Positions 33,748 to 44,531 of a DNA stretch of 64,000 nt are shown here, one piece after another. Each line of letters starts with the position of its first letter. Position 1 is the first letter of the stretch. Source of the DNA: Fragilariopsis cylindrus CCMP1102 (lineage: Eukaryota; Bacillariophyta; Bacillariophyceae; Bacillariales; Bacillariaceae); NCBI GenBank assembly GCA_900095095.1, contig FMBT01000349.1:1-64000 (forward strand), given 5' to 3'. The notes under the pieces are model-generated. The model did no database searches, was not told the origin of the DNA, and worked only from the letters and a program-made list of their open reading frames with translations. A program made the translations under genes and the position numbers.

Positions 33748-34965
33748 ATGAACAAAAAAACATGTTTGTGGTGTAAGATTCTACCCCTTATTTTATCCTT
33801 TGCATTCATTCTGCTTGCTAATCGGGTAACATATTCGGAAGGATTTATCGTTGCAGCTACAAGGAAACAAAATTCCGTGGACATCAAACTTACCACCATC
33901 AATGGTAATAATGATAGTGATAATGCTGATGCTGATGATGACAACTGTATTCGACGACGCCTGGATCATCATTCCACGACGACAATAGATAATAGTGTTG
34001 ATCGAAGACAAATAATACGGAATGGTTTAGTTTTATCTACCGCCGTAGTATCAGCATCGATCTCTCTTCCGGTTCGTACCGATGCTGCTACAACAATAAA
34101 GGATGGTGAAGGTCATCAAGCAGTTGAATTAGATTGTCTACAAAATCTTCCACCGGTATCATCCAATTCTATTCGTCTATATCTTTGCCGTCATGGACAG
34201 ACAGAAAACAATCGTTTGCGAAAAGTTCAAGGTTCGAGAGTTGATCCACCTCTTAATGAAAATGGAAAATCTCAAGCAATGAATCTTGGTCGAGCATTGT
34301 CATTCGCTGATCCGAAACCAGAACTATTCTTTTCTTCTTCTTTGATTCGTGCGAAAATGACAGCAGAAATTGCCGCTACTGCCGCCAATACAAAAAAGAA
34401 TAATAATGATGGTGATGGTAATGTACAAACACCACTCATCAACCAACAACAATCACCACCACGACAATTAGCTTCTCTGGCAGAAATAGACTTTGGTTCA
34501 TTTGCTGACGGTCAATCGATTAGTGCCGTTCAAGGGAAAATGGCTCAAACTTATGCAAGATGGGGCATCGGTGACGTTAATTACCAAGGAGGAGGAGATG
34601 GTGATAGTGGTAGCGATGTTCTGATCCGTGCCTGTGAAGCACTTCGAGTATTAGTCCATGAGGCCACGATAGCAGAAGTAAACTGTGTTGCTGCTGTCAG
34701 TCATTCTGCATTTATTCATCTCTTAATTGCCATGATTTTGGATGAACCACTTGTTCAATCTTACAATAGAAAGATTAGGAATGGAAGTGTAACAGTAATT
34801 GACATACCAAAAGATCTTCTTAACAACAGTGAAGTCATTGGAATGAAACCGATGTTACTTGGTGGACCAATATCACAAAAACCAAAAGATTTTACCATTT
34901 CTATACCGACTTGTAAATTGATTCGTGTCAATGAGTTTCGTCATCTACCTCCTATTATTGCATAG
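33748..34965 (+). CDS. Histidine phosphatase superfamily protein, predicted thylakoid-lumenal
   Basis: 405 aa, one exon. Members of this superfamily transfer phosphate through an active-site His. The catalytic RHG motif is LYLCRHGQTENN at about residue 146. The second Arg is likely in SSSLIRAKMTAEIA, and the second His lies in VAAVSHSAFIHLL. A signal segment (ILPLILSFAFILLANRV) is followed by the plastid site SEGFIVAA, then a twin-arginine segment (VDRRQIIRNGLVLSTAVVSA) ending at VRTDA|A. This implies Tat import into the thylakoid lumen. Asn/Asp-rich inserts interrupt the domain. The substrate cannot be told; phosphoglycerate mutase activity should not be assumed. Confidence 0.85.
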   Translation: MNKKTCLWCKILPLILSFAFILLANRVTYSEGFIVAATRKQNSVDIKLTTINGNNDSDNADADDDNCIRRRLDHHSTTTIDNSVDRRQIIRNGLVLSTAVVSASISLPVRTDAATTIKDGEGHQAVELDCLQNLPPVSSNSIRLYLCRHGQTENNRLRKVQGSRVDPPLNENGKSQAMNLGRALSFADPKPELFFSSSLIRAKMTAEIAATAANTKKNNNDGDGNVQTPLINQQQSPPRQLASLAEIDFGSFADGQSISAVQGKMAQTYARWGIGDVNYQGGGDGDSGSDVLIRACEALRVLVHEATIAEVNCVAAVSHSAFIHLLIAMILDEPLVQSYNRKIRNGSVTVIDIPKDLLNNSEVIGMKPMLLGGPISQKPKDFTISIPTCKLIRVNEFRHLPPIIA

Positions 34966-35500
34966 TCCTAGGTTATTGAAATCATCTAGCAAGTCCGATG
35001 TTTGTTCTTTTTTCCTGCGATTATGTATAGGTGAATGGCCATGTTTAGATTAGTATGAACACTCTAGCATAAAAATTATGTAAGCGTTAATAATATTCTA
35101 ATGATTACATACTACAATTACTAATTGTATTATTTATTTGATAAATATTGCCTTTATTTTGTTGAAAATAGAAGAAGAAAATGAATACTCTAGTCAAATC
35201 CAGTCACGCTGCGCGAAACGATTTTCGTGATGTCTCTGACGTCTATATTATTACAGTTAAGTACAATTCAATCTGTCCATCAAAAAAAAAAATCATGATC
35301 TACCGATGATTCATTCAATCATTGATGATGCATGACAAACAATCACAACGAGAACGACAAATTAATTATCAAGAGGTATGAATCGGATGTACACTGTACT
35401 CGAAATAAGATATTGTTATAAAACGCTCTAGTGATCAATTGATCATAATAAAAAATAATTCAAAGGTTTCACAAATTTTATTCAGGTGAAAGATACAAAA
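34966..35500. other. Intergenic, no gene seen
   Basis: Spacer between two same-strand plastid-protein genes. A poly-A run (about 35282-35292) is the only notable feature. Confidence 0.5.
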
Positions 35501-36921
35501 ATGCGGTTTAAAAACGATCGGACTCCGATATTGGCAGCAATATGGGTTGCATTTTTTGCTATTAGTTTTGTCAATGGTTTCACTACTCCTACAATTTCAA
35601 GTCAAAAGAAGTTACCAACATCTTTAAGACAAGCGAATGACGACGACGACGACGATGGCGTTAAAGACTTTGGAATGGATACAGCGTCTCTGTCCTCAAT
35701 AGCTACAGCAACTAGTAGAAGAGAAATGATAGCGAAATCAACAGCACTTGCATCGGTGTCTTTCCTACCAGCACTTCTTGGTTCCCCAAGGATTTCTTCT
35801 GCAGCAGTAGGGTCACTTCCTGAGCTTGTCAATTCCAACGCTTATGTTCAAGGTCTTACCATAAACGTAGCAGACAGTGTTCAACAAAAGCAAATGGTTG
35901 CTTTCTTGGTCGACGGGTTCAGTTTTGAAGTTTTAAGACAAAGAAATCAAGATACTATCGAAGAGACGGTAAGTTTATAATATAAATCAACAAAAGAGAG
36001 GAAGAAGGACATTTTAGTGGTCATTTTTTTCTTCATTTTTCCTCTAGAATTCCGAAATTGCCTAACGACTTTCGTTCAAAAAAACAATATCACAGTGGCT
36101 TGGATTCGGACCTGAGCAGTTGAGTGTGCCTGATGATTTCGAACTACCGGTATCCTCTTTTAGCAAGTATGGTGGCCATGCATCCATCAATATACGATAC
36201 GATTATGAATCAAAAGCACCGTTGTACCGCCAAGGAGACGATGCACCCGGCAACAATATTGCTTATCTTCAGTGTGAGTTTTTATAATGTTATATGAGAG
36301 ACATGTAGATTTCACTTTCTTCATATTATATTGTATTACAGTAACATTCTCTACTTTGATCAAGTTCGTTACCCATCGACTAACCAAAAATTCTATTATT
36401 TGATATAAGTGGGAGTTCCCGGTTATCGAATTAGCCAAATGGTCGAAAATGCAGGAAATATATTGGATGCGTATGGGTTAGTAAATGTAGTTTCCCCATC
36501 TGGACTACCAATTCGTGGCATTGTGGGAATTAGTCCAGATCCTATCATGTTTGTTGCTGTCAACTGCAAGAATGTACAAGAAAGCAAGGAGTTTTATGAA
36601 AATCTTGGTTTCGTTGAGCAAGAGGTGCCTTATTCAAGACCGTCTAAGGGGACCACAATGTTTGAACCAGCCCCACCAAAGGGATCGTGCTACATGTCAC
36701 CTTCACCAACTTCCATGGGAGTTCTTTTACTACCGGGAAAGAAGAAGAAAACTATTACAGCCAATCCAGCCGTTAACTCATTAAATATTGTCTACAACCC
36801 ATCATCATCTGAGACAAGCTCCGGAGAAGACAAAGAAATACGGGTGAAAGATCCATCTGGAGTAACAGTCAACTTTCAGTCCGAAGCGGCCTTCTCGAAT
36901 ATAGAAAAGAAAACGCGATAG
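35501..36921 (+). CDS. Glyoxalase/dioxygenase-fold protein, predicted thylakoid-lumenal
   Basis: Exons 35501-35968, 36096-36273 and 36410-36921 (385 aa). The first true ATG is 35501. A signal peptide (PILAAIWVAFFAISFVNGF) includes the plastid site NGFTTP. A twin-arginine segment follows (TSRREMIAKSTALASVSFLP) with a lumenal site near ISSA|AVG. The mature part contains two vicinal-oxygen-chelate-like halves: LTINVADSVQQKQMVAFLVD and later MFVAVNCKNVQESKEFYENL, then KDPSGVTVNFQ. The usual metal ligands are not clear, so an enzymatic role is uncertain. It sits next to another lumenal Tat-type protein on the same strand. Confidence 0.8.
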
Positions 36922-37091
36922 TATATCTTTTTAATAAGTAATAATAGTAGCAAAAGCGTCTAATACTGCAGAGTTAACACTACACGTACATATTTTTTAT
37001 CGCCGTTCCATTCAGCTACAGCACAATGATTACTAATAATTATTGTCTAGAGTAGTGATATACAATATGGTCTTTCTTATATAGGATATAT

Positions 37092-37107
37092 CCCCCCCCC
37101 CCCCCCT
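37092..37107 (+). repeat. Poly-C tract
   Basis: A run of about 15 C in the convergent 3' region between the glyoxalase-fold gene and BRX1. Nothing else is seen between 36922 and 37203. Confidence 0.8.
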
Positions 37108-37203
37108 TAAAAGTTTGAAACATTATCATCGAACTTAATTTATTGTTTTACTATATTTATATCGTTAATGCTACAATAGGCTTACAAATTAAATAATTAT
37201 AAA

Positions 37204-38685
37204 TTATCGAAAAACAGAATCCAATGGATCTTCTGGAAGTACTAGTTCTTCATGTCGAGTTTTGCGCCTCTTTTGAGAATCTTTCCTATCTGTGTACGAA
37301 AGTCCCTGTCGTTTTTTCTCTTCGGCTCGTATTTCATTGGGTGAAACAAAATCTGGATTTTGAAACAATGTTTGACCACCAAAGGATCCTCTAAAGATAC
37401 GGATCGGATTGAGTACAAATCTTGGTCCGATCTCAACAAGAGACGTACTCTCTTCTTGTCCAGACTTTTTCTTTAGAGTGTGGGCCTCTAGTGCATTGGT
37501 TGCTTGTTGCTCCAAAATTTGGTAATTTCGTACCCATATCTGTAATCACATCAGATGAATGATGGAAGTCGAGAAAAAACGTGAAAAGAAAATTAATATT
37601 AGAAATCAAATAATAATATAGTAGAATGATGTTGGCACAAATACACACTACATATTGCATCGCTTCTCTGTAAGTCTCATTCCATCGTAGTCTTAAGTAC
37701 AAGATGTTTTGCTCTCATGCCGTTAGGTCTGATATACGCTCATCATTAATATAATCAGTGACTTTAGAGAAACGACGCGCAAATAATAATATAGTAAAAC
37801 GATCTGGAACAAACAAACACACATACGAAGGTATTGCATAGCTTCTATTATAAGTCTCATTCCATCGTAGTCTTAAGTACAAGATGTTTTGCTCTCATGC
37901 CGTTAGGTCTGATATACGCTCATCATTAATATAATCAACGACTTAAAGAAGCTACGCGCACACACCCGCATGGTTATTTGTTCGTTCGATCGATCGATAT
38001 TGTTTATAATAAAATAGAAACACAAACGTACCTTATTATCTGCATAGTAGAAAGCCATAACTCGATCAACAAAAGGTTTGCTCTTTGGATGGCCTCTAGG
38101 AGTACCAAATACATCTGTGAAGATAGTTTTCAGTAGTCTGAGATGACTTGTCGTATCAAATGCTGCATCGAATGTTAGTATAGGTCGACTACCTCTCATA
38201 CAATTACCCGTAAGACGAAGCTCATCCATTGTATGACAATTAGTCAAATGAAACTTTGCCGAAGGGCCAAGATTATCACCTACTCGACCAAGCCAGAGGT
38301 ATGCATCTTGACGTTTACGACATTCCAAAAACAAAACAGTATTACAACCTCTCATTTGAGCGATGTCATTCACTGCAGATGCGGCACCATTCTTTCCAGC
38401 ATCTAATTTCGATTCCTTCTTGTGATGTGGTAACATTGTACGTAAATCTTCCAACAAGTGACGATAACGGGCAGTCGCACCTCTTAGACAAAGTACTAAA
38501 CATCGCTGTTTATTCCGATATTTACCATCACTCGAGGAGAATAAGTTTACTTCTTTCTTTTCTGCAATAGCAACGTCAGTTGTATCTGTAGTATCTTCGC
38601 CTTCAGTTGTGGGTGGTGGTAACTCTTCGGCATCTGCAGGTGCTGCTGCTACTGATTCCGTTCTCTCCCTATTTGATTTTCCCAT
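37204..38685 (-). CDS. BRX1: Ribosome biogenesis protein BRX1
   Basis: Nucleolar Brix-domain protein for 60S subunit assembly. Exons 38685-38032 and 37539-37204 (329 aa) join in phase 0 (donor AAG|GTACGT, acceptor TTACAG|ATATGG). Brix features: NKQRCLVLCLRGATARYRHL near the start, LLEDLRTMLPHHKKESKLD, CNTVLFLECRKRQDAYLWLG, GPSAKFHLTNCHTMDELRLT and GNCMRGSRPILTFDAAFD, then in exon 2 IWVRNYQI and LVEIGPRFVLNPIRIFRGSF. The N-terminal ~50 residues are Ala/Glu/Thr-rich and the C-terminus is basic. The large intron carries a tandem duplication. Confidence 0.95.
37608..37967 (-). repeat. Tandem duplication inside the BRX1 intron
   Basis: Two copies of about 180 bp, roughly 37608-37784 and 37785-37967. 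The middle 80-plus bases (from AAGTCTCATTCCATCG to CATTAATATAATCA) are identical, and the edges diverge. The donor and acceptor lie outside the copies, so splicing should be intact. Confidence 0.85.
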
Positions 38686-38944
38686 GATTAAATACTTTTG
38701 TTTAGCTTGGTTGGCAAGTGAGATTAGATATATTGTATGATCATGTCGATGTCAAGTCAAATTAACGTGTTCTTGTACAACTTTTATTTGCAAGATTTGA
38801 TGGTTGGTGGTAGCTAAAACGTTTATTGAGCCTTTTAGATTTTCTTTTGTGTTGTTGGAATTTGCTTAAGGTTGAATGGTTAGGATGCTAGTCCTAATCG
38901 TAGGTTGACGGACAGAAGTAATTAGTAGAGATGTGAAGCATTTC

Positions 38945-39145
38945 ATGATCCGGCGCGCGTTGATTTCTACATCTTCACGAAAAAAATCTGAAATATCAAA
39001 ATTAACTACTGTAGTCCGAAATCCGACCTTTCTAGTGAAAACACTAGTTGAGAACTCTCAACTTGAATTGAACATTCCATTATTTGAGAAACATCTTTCA
39101 CAAGCACTGGAAGAATTTCGCAAACGACAGGAATGCAACCAGTAA
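38945..39145 (+). CDS. Possible small mitochondrial protein (66 aa), unrecognised
   Basis: ATG at 38945 opens an N-terminus typical of a mitochondrial presequence (MIRRALISTSSRKKSEIS), followed by an amphipathic helical part (LNIPLFEKHLSQALEEFRKR) and a TAA-type end. It is divergent from BRX1 with about 260 bp between starts. No family is recognised. It has the size and composition of a small respiratory-chain or ribosome accessory protein but could be spurious. Confidence 0.4.
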   Translation: MIRRALISTSSRKKSEISKLTTVVRNPTFLVKTLVENSQLELNIPLFEKHLSQALEEFRKRQECNQ

Positions 39146-40452
39146 TAGTATGTAGTAAGATTGGATGGACATCAACGCAATTTATAGTAATTCTCACTGT
39201 AAAAAAGTAGATCCATCGCTCTGAAAAATAAATCCATCAATTCTTTGTTTGACAACAACAACAACAACAGCCTTTCAAATCGGGAATATCAAGGTATTGA
39301 GGTGCTTGCTCATGTTCTTGCTGTTGTAACTTGGACATCAAATATTTAGTTCTTGACCCATGCTAGATAGGGAGTTTGCTCCTTCATCAACAATAAGTCC
39401 ACAGGGATGCTTACAAAACAATTCTTAGTGGAGTCATGTATGCTCCTCTCTTTTGGGTTGTAAGCAAGTTTAAATCAACAAATCTTCTAGCTTTGTTTGA
39501 ATATCTGTAGATGTGTGATGAACTTGTATCTCCTGATCCAATTTGGTAACCCATCATTCCAATTTGCTGCTGCAGCATCAGCATCAGCAGTAGCTGCTCT
39601 CCCGCTGCTGCTCCAGCTTTTGCAATGCTAATTGTTCTAGGTTGTGCTAGCTGATCCATTATTTCTTATCTTATTTCCTCACTTATTCCATTGGTAGTAG
39701 CAGAAGCAGCAGCAGCCAGTGATATCAAACAAGGATTGTCCATCATTGGATGATAGTTAAGATCAATTGTATTGTTGCTATGTAGGATTGGTTTTACAAA
39801 GTTCTTGGTACAAAAGGAGCTTAGTGTTTTTCTGTACTTTTCTCTTGCAATTCACTGGAAACACTTTTTTTCTCTAGCTTGGGGTGATCTTTTCAATCTA
39901 CTGAAGTAACTGCAAAGAATTGAGGAATCATTTTGACAGTGATGATGCCAGGGACAAAAAAAAATCATTCTGTTTGTATTAACAGGATTCAGGTTATAAG
40001 GAATTTTTTGCCGATTTCTAATTTTTTTTACTAGTTAATTCACGTGTTAATTTTCAAAAAAAAAATTAACTTAGAAAATATAGCCTATTTTCAGTGGTAG
40101 AAAGCTAGTGGAAGACTAAAGCATTCAGCCTGTTAGTTTGCGCTAGATGGACTCGAACTAACGACCTCAGTTATTAATATTATCTTTTTAACCAGTTCAA
40201 CCAAGAACTGTGGAAGATTTTATTACGCTGAAGTTAGACAACGGATTTGAGTATATATACCATAAAGCGCGCTAAATTAACACGCGCTAAATACAGTGAT
40301 TTCGTTCGAAATCAAGATTGATAATGGGAAATTTCCGAGTAACCACACACATGCTAATAATATGTGGTCTTCCACTCAACTACAGTAAAAAAGAAGATAA
40401 GGTACATGATCTCCATTAAATAGAGGTAATGAATCACCTGGTTAAGTATCTA
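39146..40452. other. Gene-poor stretch flanking the piggyBac-like element
   Basis: No convincing gene. It probably includes the 3' flank of the transposon, but no terminal repeat could be matched to the other side. A tRNA-like remnant (about 40136-40212, minus) is listed separately. Confidence 0.5.
40136..40212 (-). other. tRNA-like remnant (possible tRNA pseudogene or SINE head)
   Basis: On the minus strand, TTGGTTGAACTGGTTAAAAA resembles a pol III A-box/D-arm, and AGTTCGAGTCCATCTAGCGC resembles a B-box/T-arm with a 3' acceptor strand about 45 bases later. The matching 5' acceptor strand and a clean anticodon stem are missing, so this is not a functional tRNA by eye. Confidence 0.35.
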
Positions 40453-42916
40453 CTACTCTGTTAGCTCGGATACAACAGTACTAACACTAACACTACCTGT
40501 TGTTGTTGTCTCATATAATTTCATGTCTACATGGTATGCTGCATGACAATTAACCACTGTCTTGATTCCATCCACTGTTTTGATTGAATTACATAGCCAA
40601 AAATCCACTCCCTTCTCCATAGAACACTGCTCACATACATACTTTGATGGATACGCTCTTGCTCTCTTTGCTCCAGTATTGAAACCAGGGCATTTGATGT
40701 ACTTGCAATAAGAGAGCTTCTTATCTAGCACAATCAGTGGAACTGATAGATGATTCCTTCCAGGCTGCATTTCCTTTTGACGATTAAAATCAGATTGTCG
40801 ATAACGGAGCGCCCTTGCAGTAATAGAAGAAGCTGGTGTTTGAGGTGTACCAGAAACTGTTGCAGTAGGGGAGGTAAAATGTTGTCTAACTGCATCAGAT
40901 CGAAGTTTTCTTCCATCCAAAGAAGATGAGGTAGTAGTAATATCCTTTGTGGCACTTGGTGCATCTCCAAAGCCTCTTGTTCGTATTTCGGATCCTTGCT
41001 GCAGTAGTGAATGAGTCAAATCGTTGATACATGATCTCATTAGCATTGGGGTCCTGTCAGGATGATACTTGTTGTAGAGCAACTTGTAGATGTTGTAGGC
41101 ATTGTTAAGATTCATATTGAAAAATCTAGCTGCTAACTTGGGGGACCATCCATGCAGATGCGATTCAGTAGAGAGATCATACTTGGCTTCATCAGCACCA
41201 TTCCCTTTATCAATCAAATGATATGTTTGACAGTACACCCATTGTTGCTCAGGGCAATCAACATCAGTGAAGTCCTTGTTCCTCCTGAATGTTACTGGAT
41301 CCCTCAGCTTTCTCTGAATTCCTCCTCTTAGAAGATTAGGACCATGGAAGTTAGAAAGCGTCTTGACATAGTTGTTATCAGCTCAAATAGCATAGGTAAT
41401 GGGCTTGTCCTTGTGTTGATACATAACTGATTGATGTGTTCCAACCTTAATTCCTCTTGCAGCCACAGTTGCCTTACCACGACTACCAGCACCAGTACGA
41501 TTGGTTTGACAAGTACCAACCATGTTGATTTTCCACTCCTCTCTTCCAACTTGACACATGGCATCACTCATGTAAGCAGAATCCATGACAACACAATGAC
41601 CCTTATGTTTGTAAGGATCAAGCATAAGGTCATAGAGAGAGATCATCTTGTATTTTCCATAATTGTTGATCTCTTTAATAATATCTTCATCGAATTGACC
41701 ACCATAGACCCTAGCAAACAACTTGTATGTACTGGGACGACCTGTAGTGATACAGACAGTATTAATGGTGGTAGCTCCAGTTCGAGTTGGTTTTGGTTCA
41801 GGTCCAATTGTCATGCAACTATGATACCAGCCACCAACTCGACTCTCATCAGTGGTGATCCACTTGCCAAAGTTGACAATAGCTTGCCACCTCTTGAAAG
41901 AAGAAGAAGAAGAAGGAAGGTATGTGTTAGTAATCGATTGGAAAGAACAACAGCAACAACAACATATACAGTACATACCTTATTATAACCATCTTCCAAT
42001 AGACCATGTTTCAATCAATGCTTTGCAGTGCCTGGTGGTGCAACAACTTTTGGATCATCATATATGTCATCCCAATCACCACCACACTCTGGATCCCAAT
42101 CGTCACTGTAGTGCAAAAGCATGTAGTAAGATCCTCTAAACAAGCTTTAGTCATTGCCTCTCTAATAGATGGGACTGCGTCCATTATTTCTCTTGTTGAA
42201 AATATTTGTTCAATCGATCGACCTCCATGGATCATCCTACATAGACAAGCACCATAGAAACGAGCCACATGGTCTCCAGTTATCACTCTGTCGCCTCTGT
42301 AATACCTTGGCTTGAAGCCATTTTCAAGGACCCTTTTCCTCATATAGTTTCGCATCCTAGCAGCCTGGAATTCAAATAGAGTTTGATCATCATCATCACC
42401 GAATCTGGGAAGGCACCACTGAAATACCTTCTCAAACCTGATCTCTCCATCAATGTCCCTTAACATCTCCACCTCTTCATCGGTTATCTTAACAGTGAAC
42501 TCTTCATCTCCTTCCCATTCAATAGGATCAATCGGACGACCACCACTATCACCATCTTCAATAACAATCTCATCCCATTCATCTGGCTCTGTTCTATAAT
42601 ATTTTTTTGTTTCTGTTTCTATCTCATCATCACCATCACGAATAGGTTGTTGTGTTAGTTGGAACTCGTTGTAAGTGGAGGAATCGAAGTCTGCATATTT
42701 ATATATAGCCTCATAAGCCATGAGGTAGAGAGCATCATCTTCTTTAGTATCTAATAATAAATTCCATCGTTGACTGATTTGACAATATGAATCAATTACA
42801 CCATCATTTAGCTTATAGCCTTTGCAACCATCCCACCAGTAATCAGGGACCTTCATAGATAGTCCTACTAATGATTTGGCCCATTCGACACTGATTGGGC
42901 GTCTTCTAGGAGCCAT
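40453..42916 (-). pseudogene. piggyBac-like (DDE_Tnp_1_7) transposase, inactivated
   Basis: Cut-and-paste transposase of the piggyBac superfamily. The frame runs from ATG 42916 with one intron (41893-41978; donor AAG|GTATGT, acceptor TTCAAG|AGG). The catalytic Asp candidates are in WITTDESRVGGWYHS and GHCVVMDSAYMSD. The family block INMVGTCQTNRTG follows, then DFTDVDCPEQQWVYCQTYHL and FFNMNLNNAYNIYKLLYN. A C-terminal Cys-rich finger (C-x2-C in VCEQCSMEKG; LSYCKYIKCPGF) fits the piggyBac C-terminal domain. Lesions: a one-base frame change near 42117-42123, TGA at 42015-42017 and TGA at 41383-41385, the latter where a Trp would be expected. Element ends and TTAA target copies could not be fixed. 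Confidence 0.85.
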
Positions 42917-44238
42917 TTTATTGCCATTGTAGTGTTAAAAAAGTTGGTTGTTTTGGGTGTGGTTTTGTAATATTTTGATTACACGGAAAAGCGTGGCAAA
43001 GTGTACGAAAAGCATTAGTGACTAAAATATCCTTACTAGTAGTTAGTTAGTATGAAAATTTGAAAACACAAGTTTTGAGAAAGAATTTGTTAGTAAATTT
43101 GCTAGTTAAGTTTACAAGACTGACCATTTGATCCATATTTTCCATGCGTTGATCGCCTCTTTTTCGTGTGAGTTGAATAGTTTTTCAAATTTTGAATCTT
43201 GGGTGTGAGTCACATAATAATATTGAACAAAAAGAGGGTTGCGCGGCACGTTTTTCCACTCTCTATATTTGAACACATGCTCTTCCAAATTTTATTTAGG
43301 ACTGCAGCTGCCGGAGTAGTAACAGCCAATACATAGTGACCGGGAGTTATTTCAACTTAATAAGAAAGCACGTGTCTTTGAACGGAGATGCACTGTGTCT
43401 CAATAGGGGGGTGTAAGTCCATTTTTTGAGGGAGATATCACCCCACAAAAAATTGACCCCAAAAAGTGGCGCCAACTTTGGCGCCATAACCTGAGTCCTG
43501 TTAACTAGTAACTCACCTTTTTAAATTTGGTGTGCTGTACTACTACTATTACTATTAGCCGTACATTGTAATTTCTACATGAAACATTTTACCAGTATGG
43601 TGGGCTTTACTATTGTTCTATTGCTATTGCTATTACTATGACTATCTATTTCATCATTATATCTATGTGTAAAGGTAATAATTGTAGGCGTAAGACATGT
43701 ATCACTATGGAATGACCGGCCAAGGATAGATCATACGAGTAGATATAGCCAATCATAGAGAGTAACTAAGCTCACACTCCTAATAAACACTATTTACATA
43801 CATTAATAGCTTAGAAGTCTTCAGTCTAGTGATCTTAGTTAGCTAGACACAACATTTACAGGTTATGAGAACATTTATCTTTTATCACTGTTAAAAGATG
43901 GTATAATAAAGTTGAAACAGGGTTGTGGTATGGACTGATATCTTATTAGTAATAGTAAAATATCAGTATAATCATTATCTATATTATGGTTCTGTATTAC
44001 GCTTCTTCGCTGTATGTTGTGATTGCTGTATGCATGTACAGTATGCTGTATTTTGTATTTTGTATGTTGTGACCGTATTGTATTGTATTGTGCTTTTTGT
44101 GTCTTTTTATGATGTGTGCTTTTAAGGTCTTAAAAAACAAAGAAGAAAATAGAATATTTTCTTGCGTCTTCAATGCAATAAACCTATTACGGTAATTAAG
44201 AGTTCTTAAAAATCATTAATTAAGGAATTGAAAAAATA
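42917..44238. other. Gene-poor spacer between two mobile elements
   Basis: No supported gene. An 8-bp perfect hairpin GGCGCCAA-CT-TTGGCGCC lies at 43468-43485, within a C- and A-rich stretch that could be a transposon end. An AT-rich region with TGTATTTTGTATG-like repeats runs 44030-44110. Confidence 0.5.
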
Positions 44239-44243
44239 ACGAC

Positions 44244-44493
44244 TGTCCTAAACTAGTTAGTATTTCGTTAATTCGCTTATATTATATTGTGAGCATTCAT
44301 GTTGCTACATGTTATTCTATAGAGTACACCGGTATGCTATAGAGTACACCGGTATGTTAAGACTCGCTTATTCAAGCTCGCTTAACCTTGCCTACTCTTA
44401 ACGGATAGTTATCAGCGAGGTGAGGTGCTCTATAGCTGCGCCAACTCTCATGACTCAAGTGACGTCACCAGTCACATATGACTGTTTACTACA
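44244..44493 (-). repeat. 3' LTR of the Gypsy element
   Basis: 250 bp, identical by eye to 49373-49622. It contains a tandem 20-bp unit, CTATAGAGTACACCGGTATG, twice (first copy starting about 44317). Confidence 0.95.
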
Positions 44494-44531
44494 CTCTCCC
44501 ACTAAGATGTAGCTTCCCAAAGAAGCTATCT

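Noticed and set aside
37608-37967. CRISPR-like repeat array
   Set aside because: Only two long copies in a spliceosomal intron of a eukaryotic gene.
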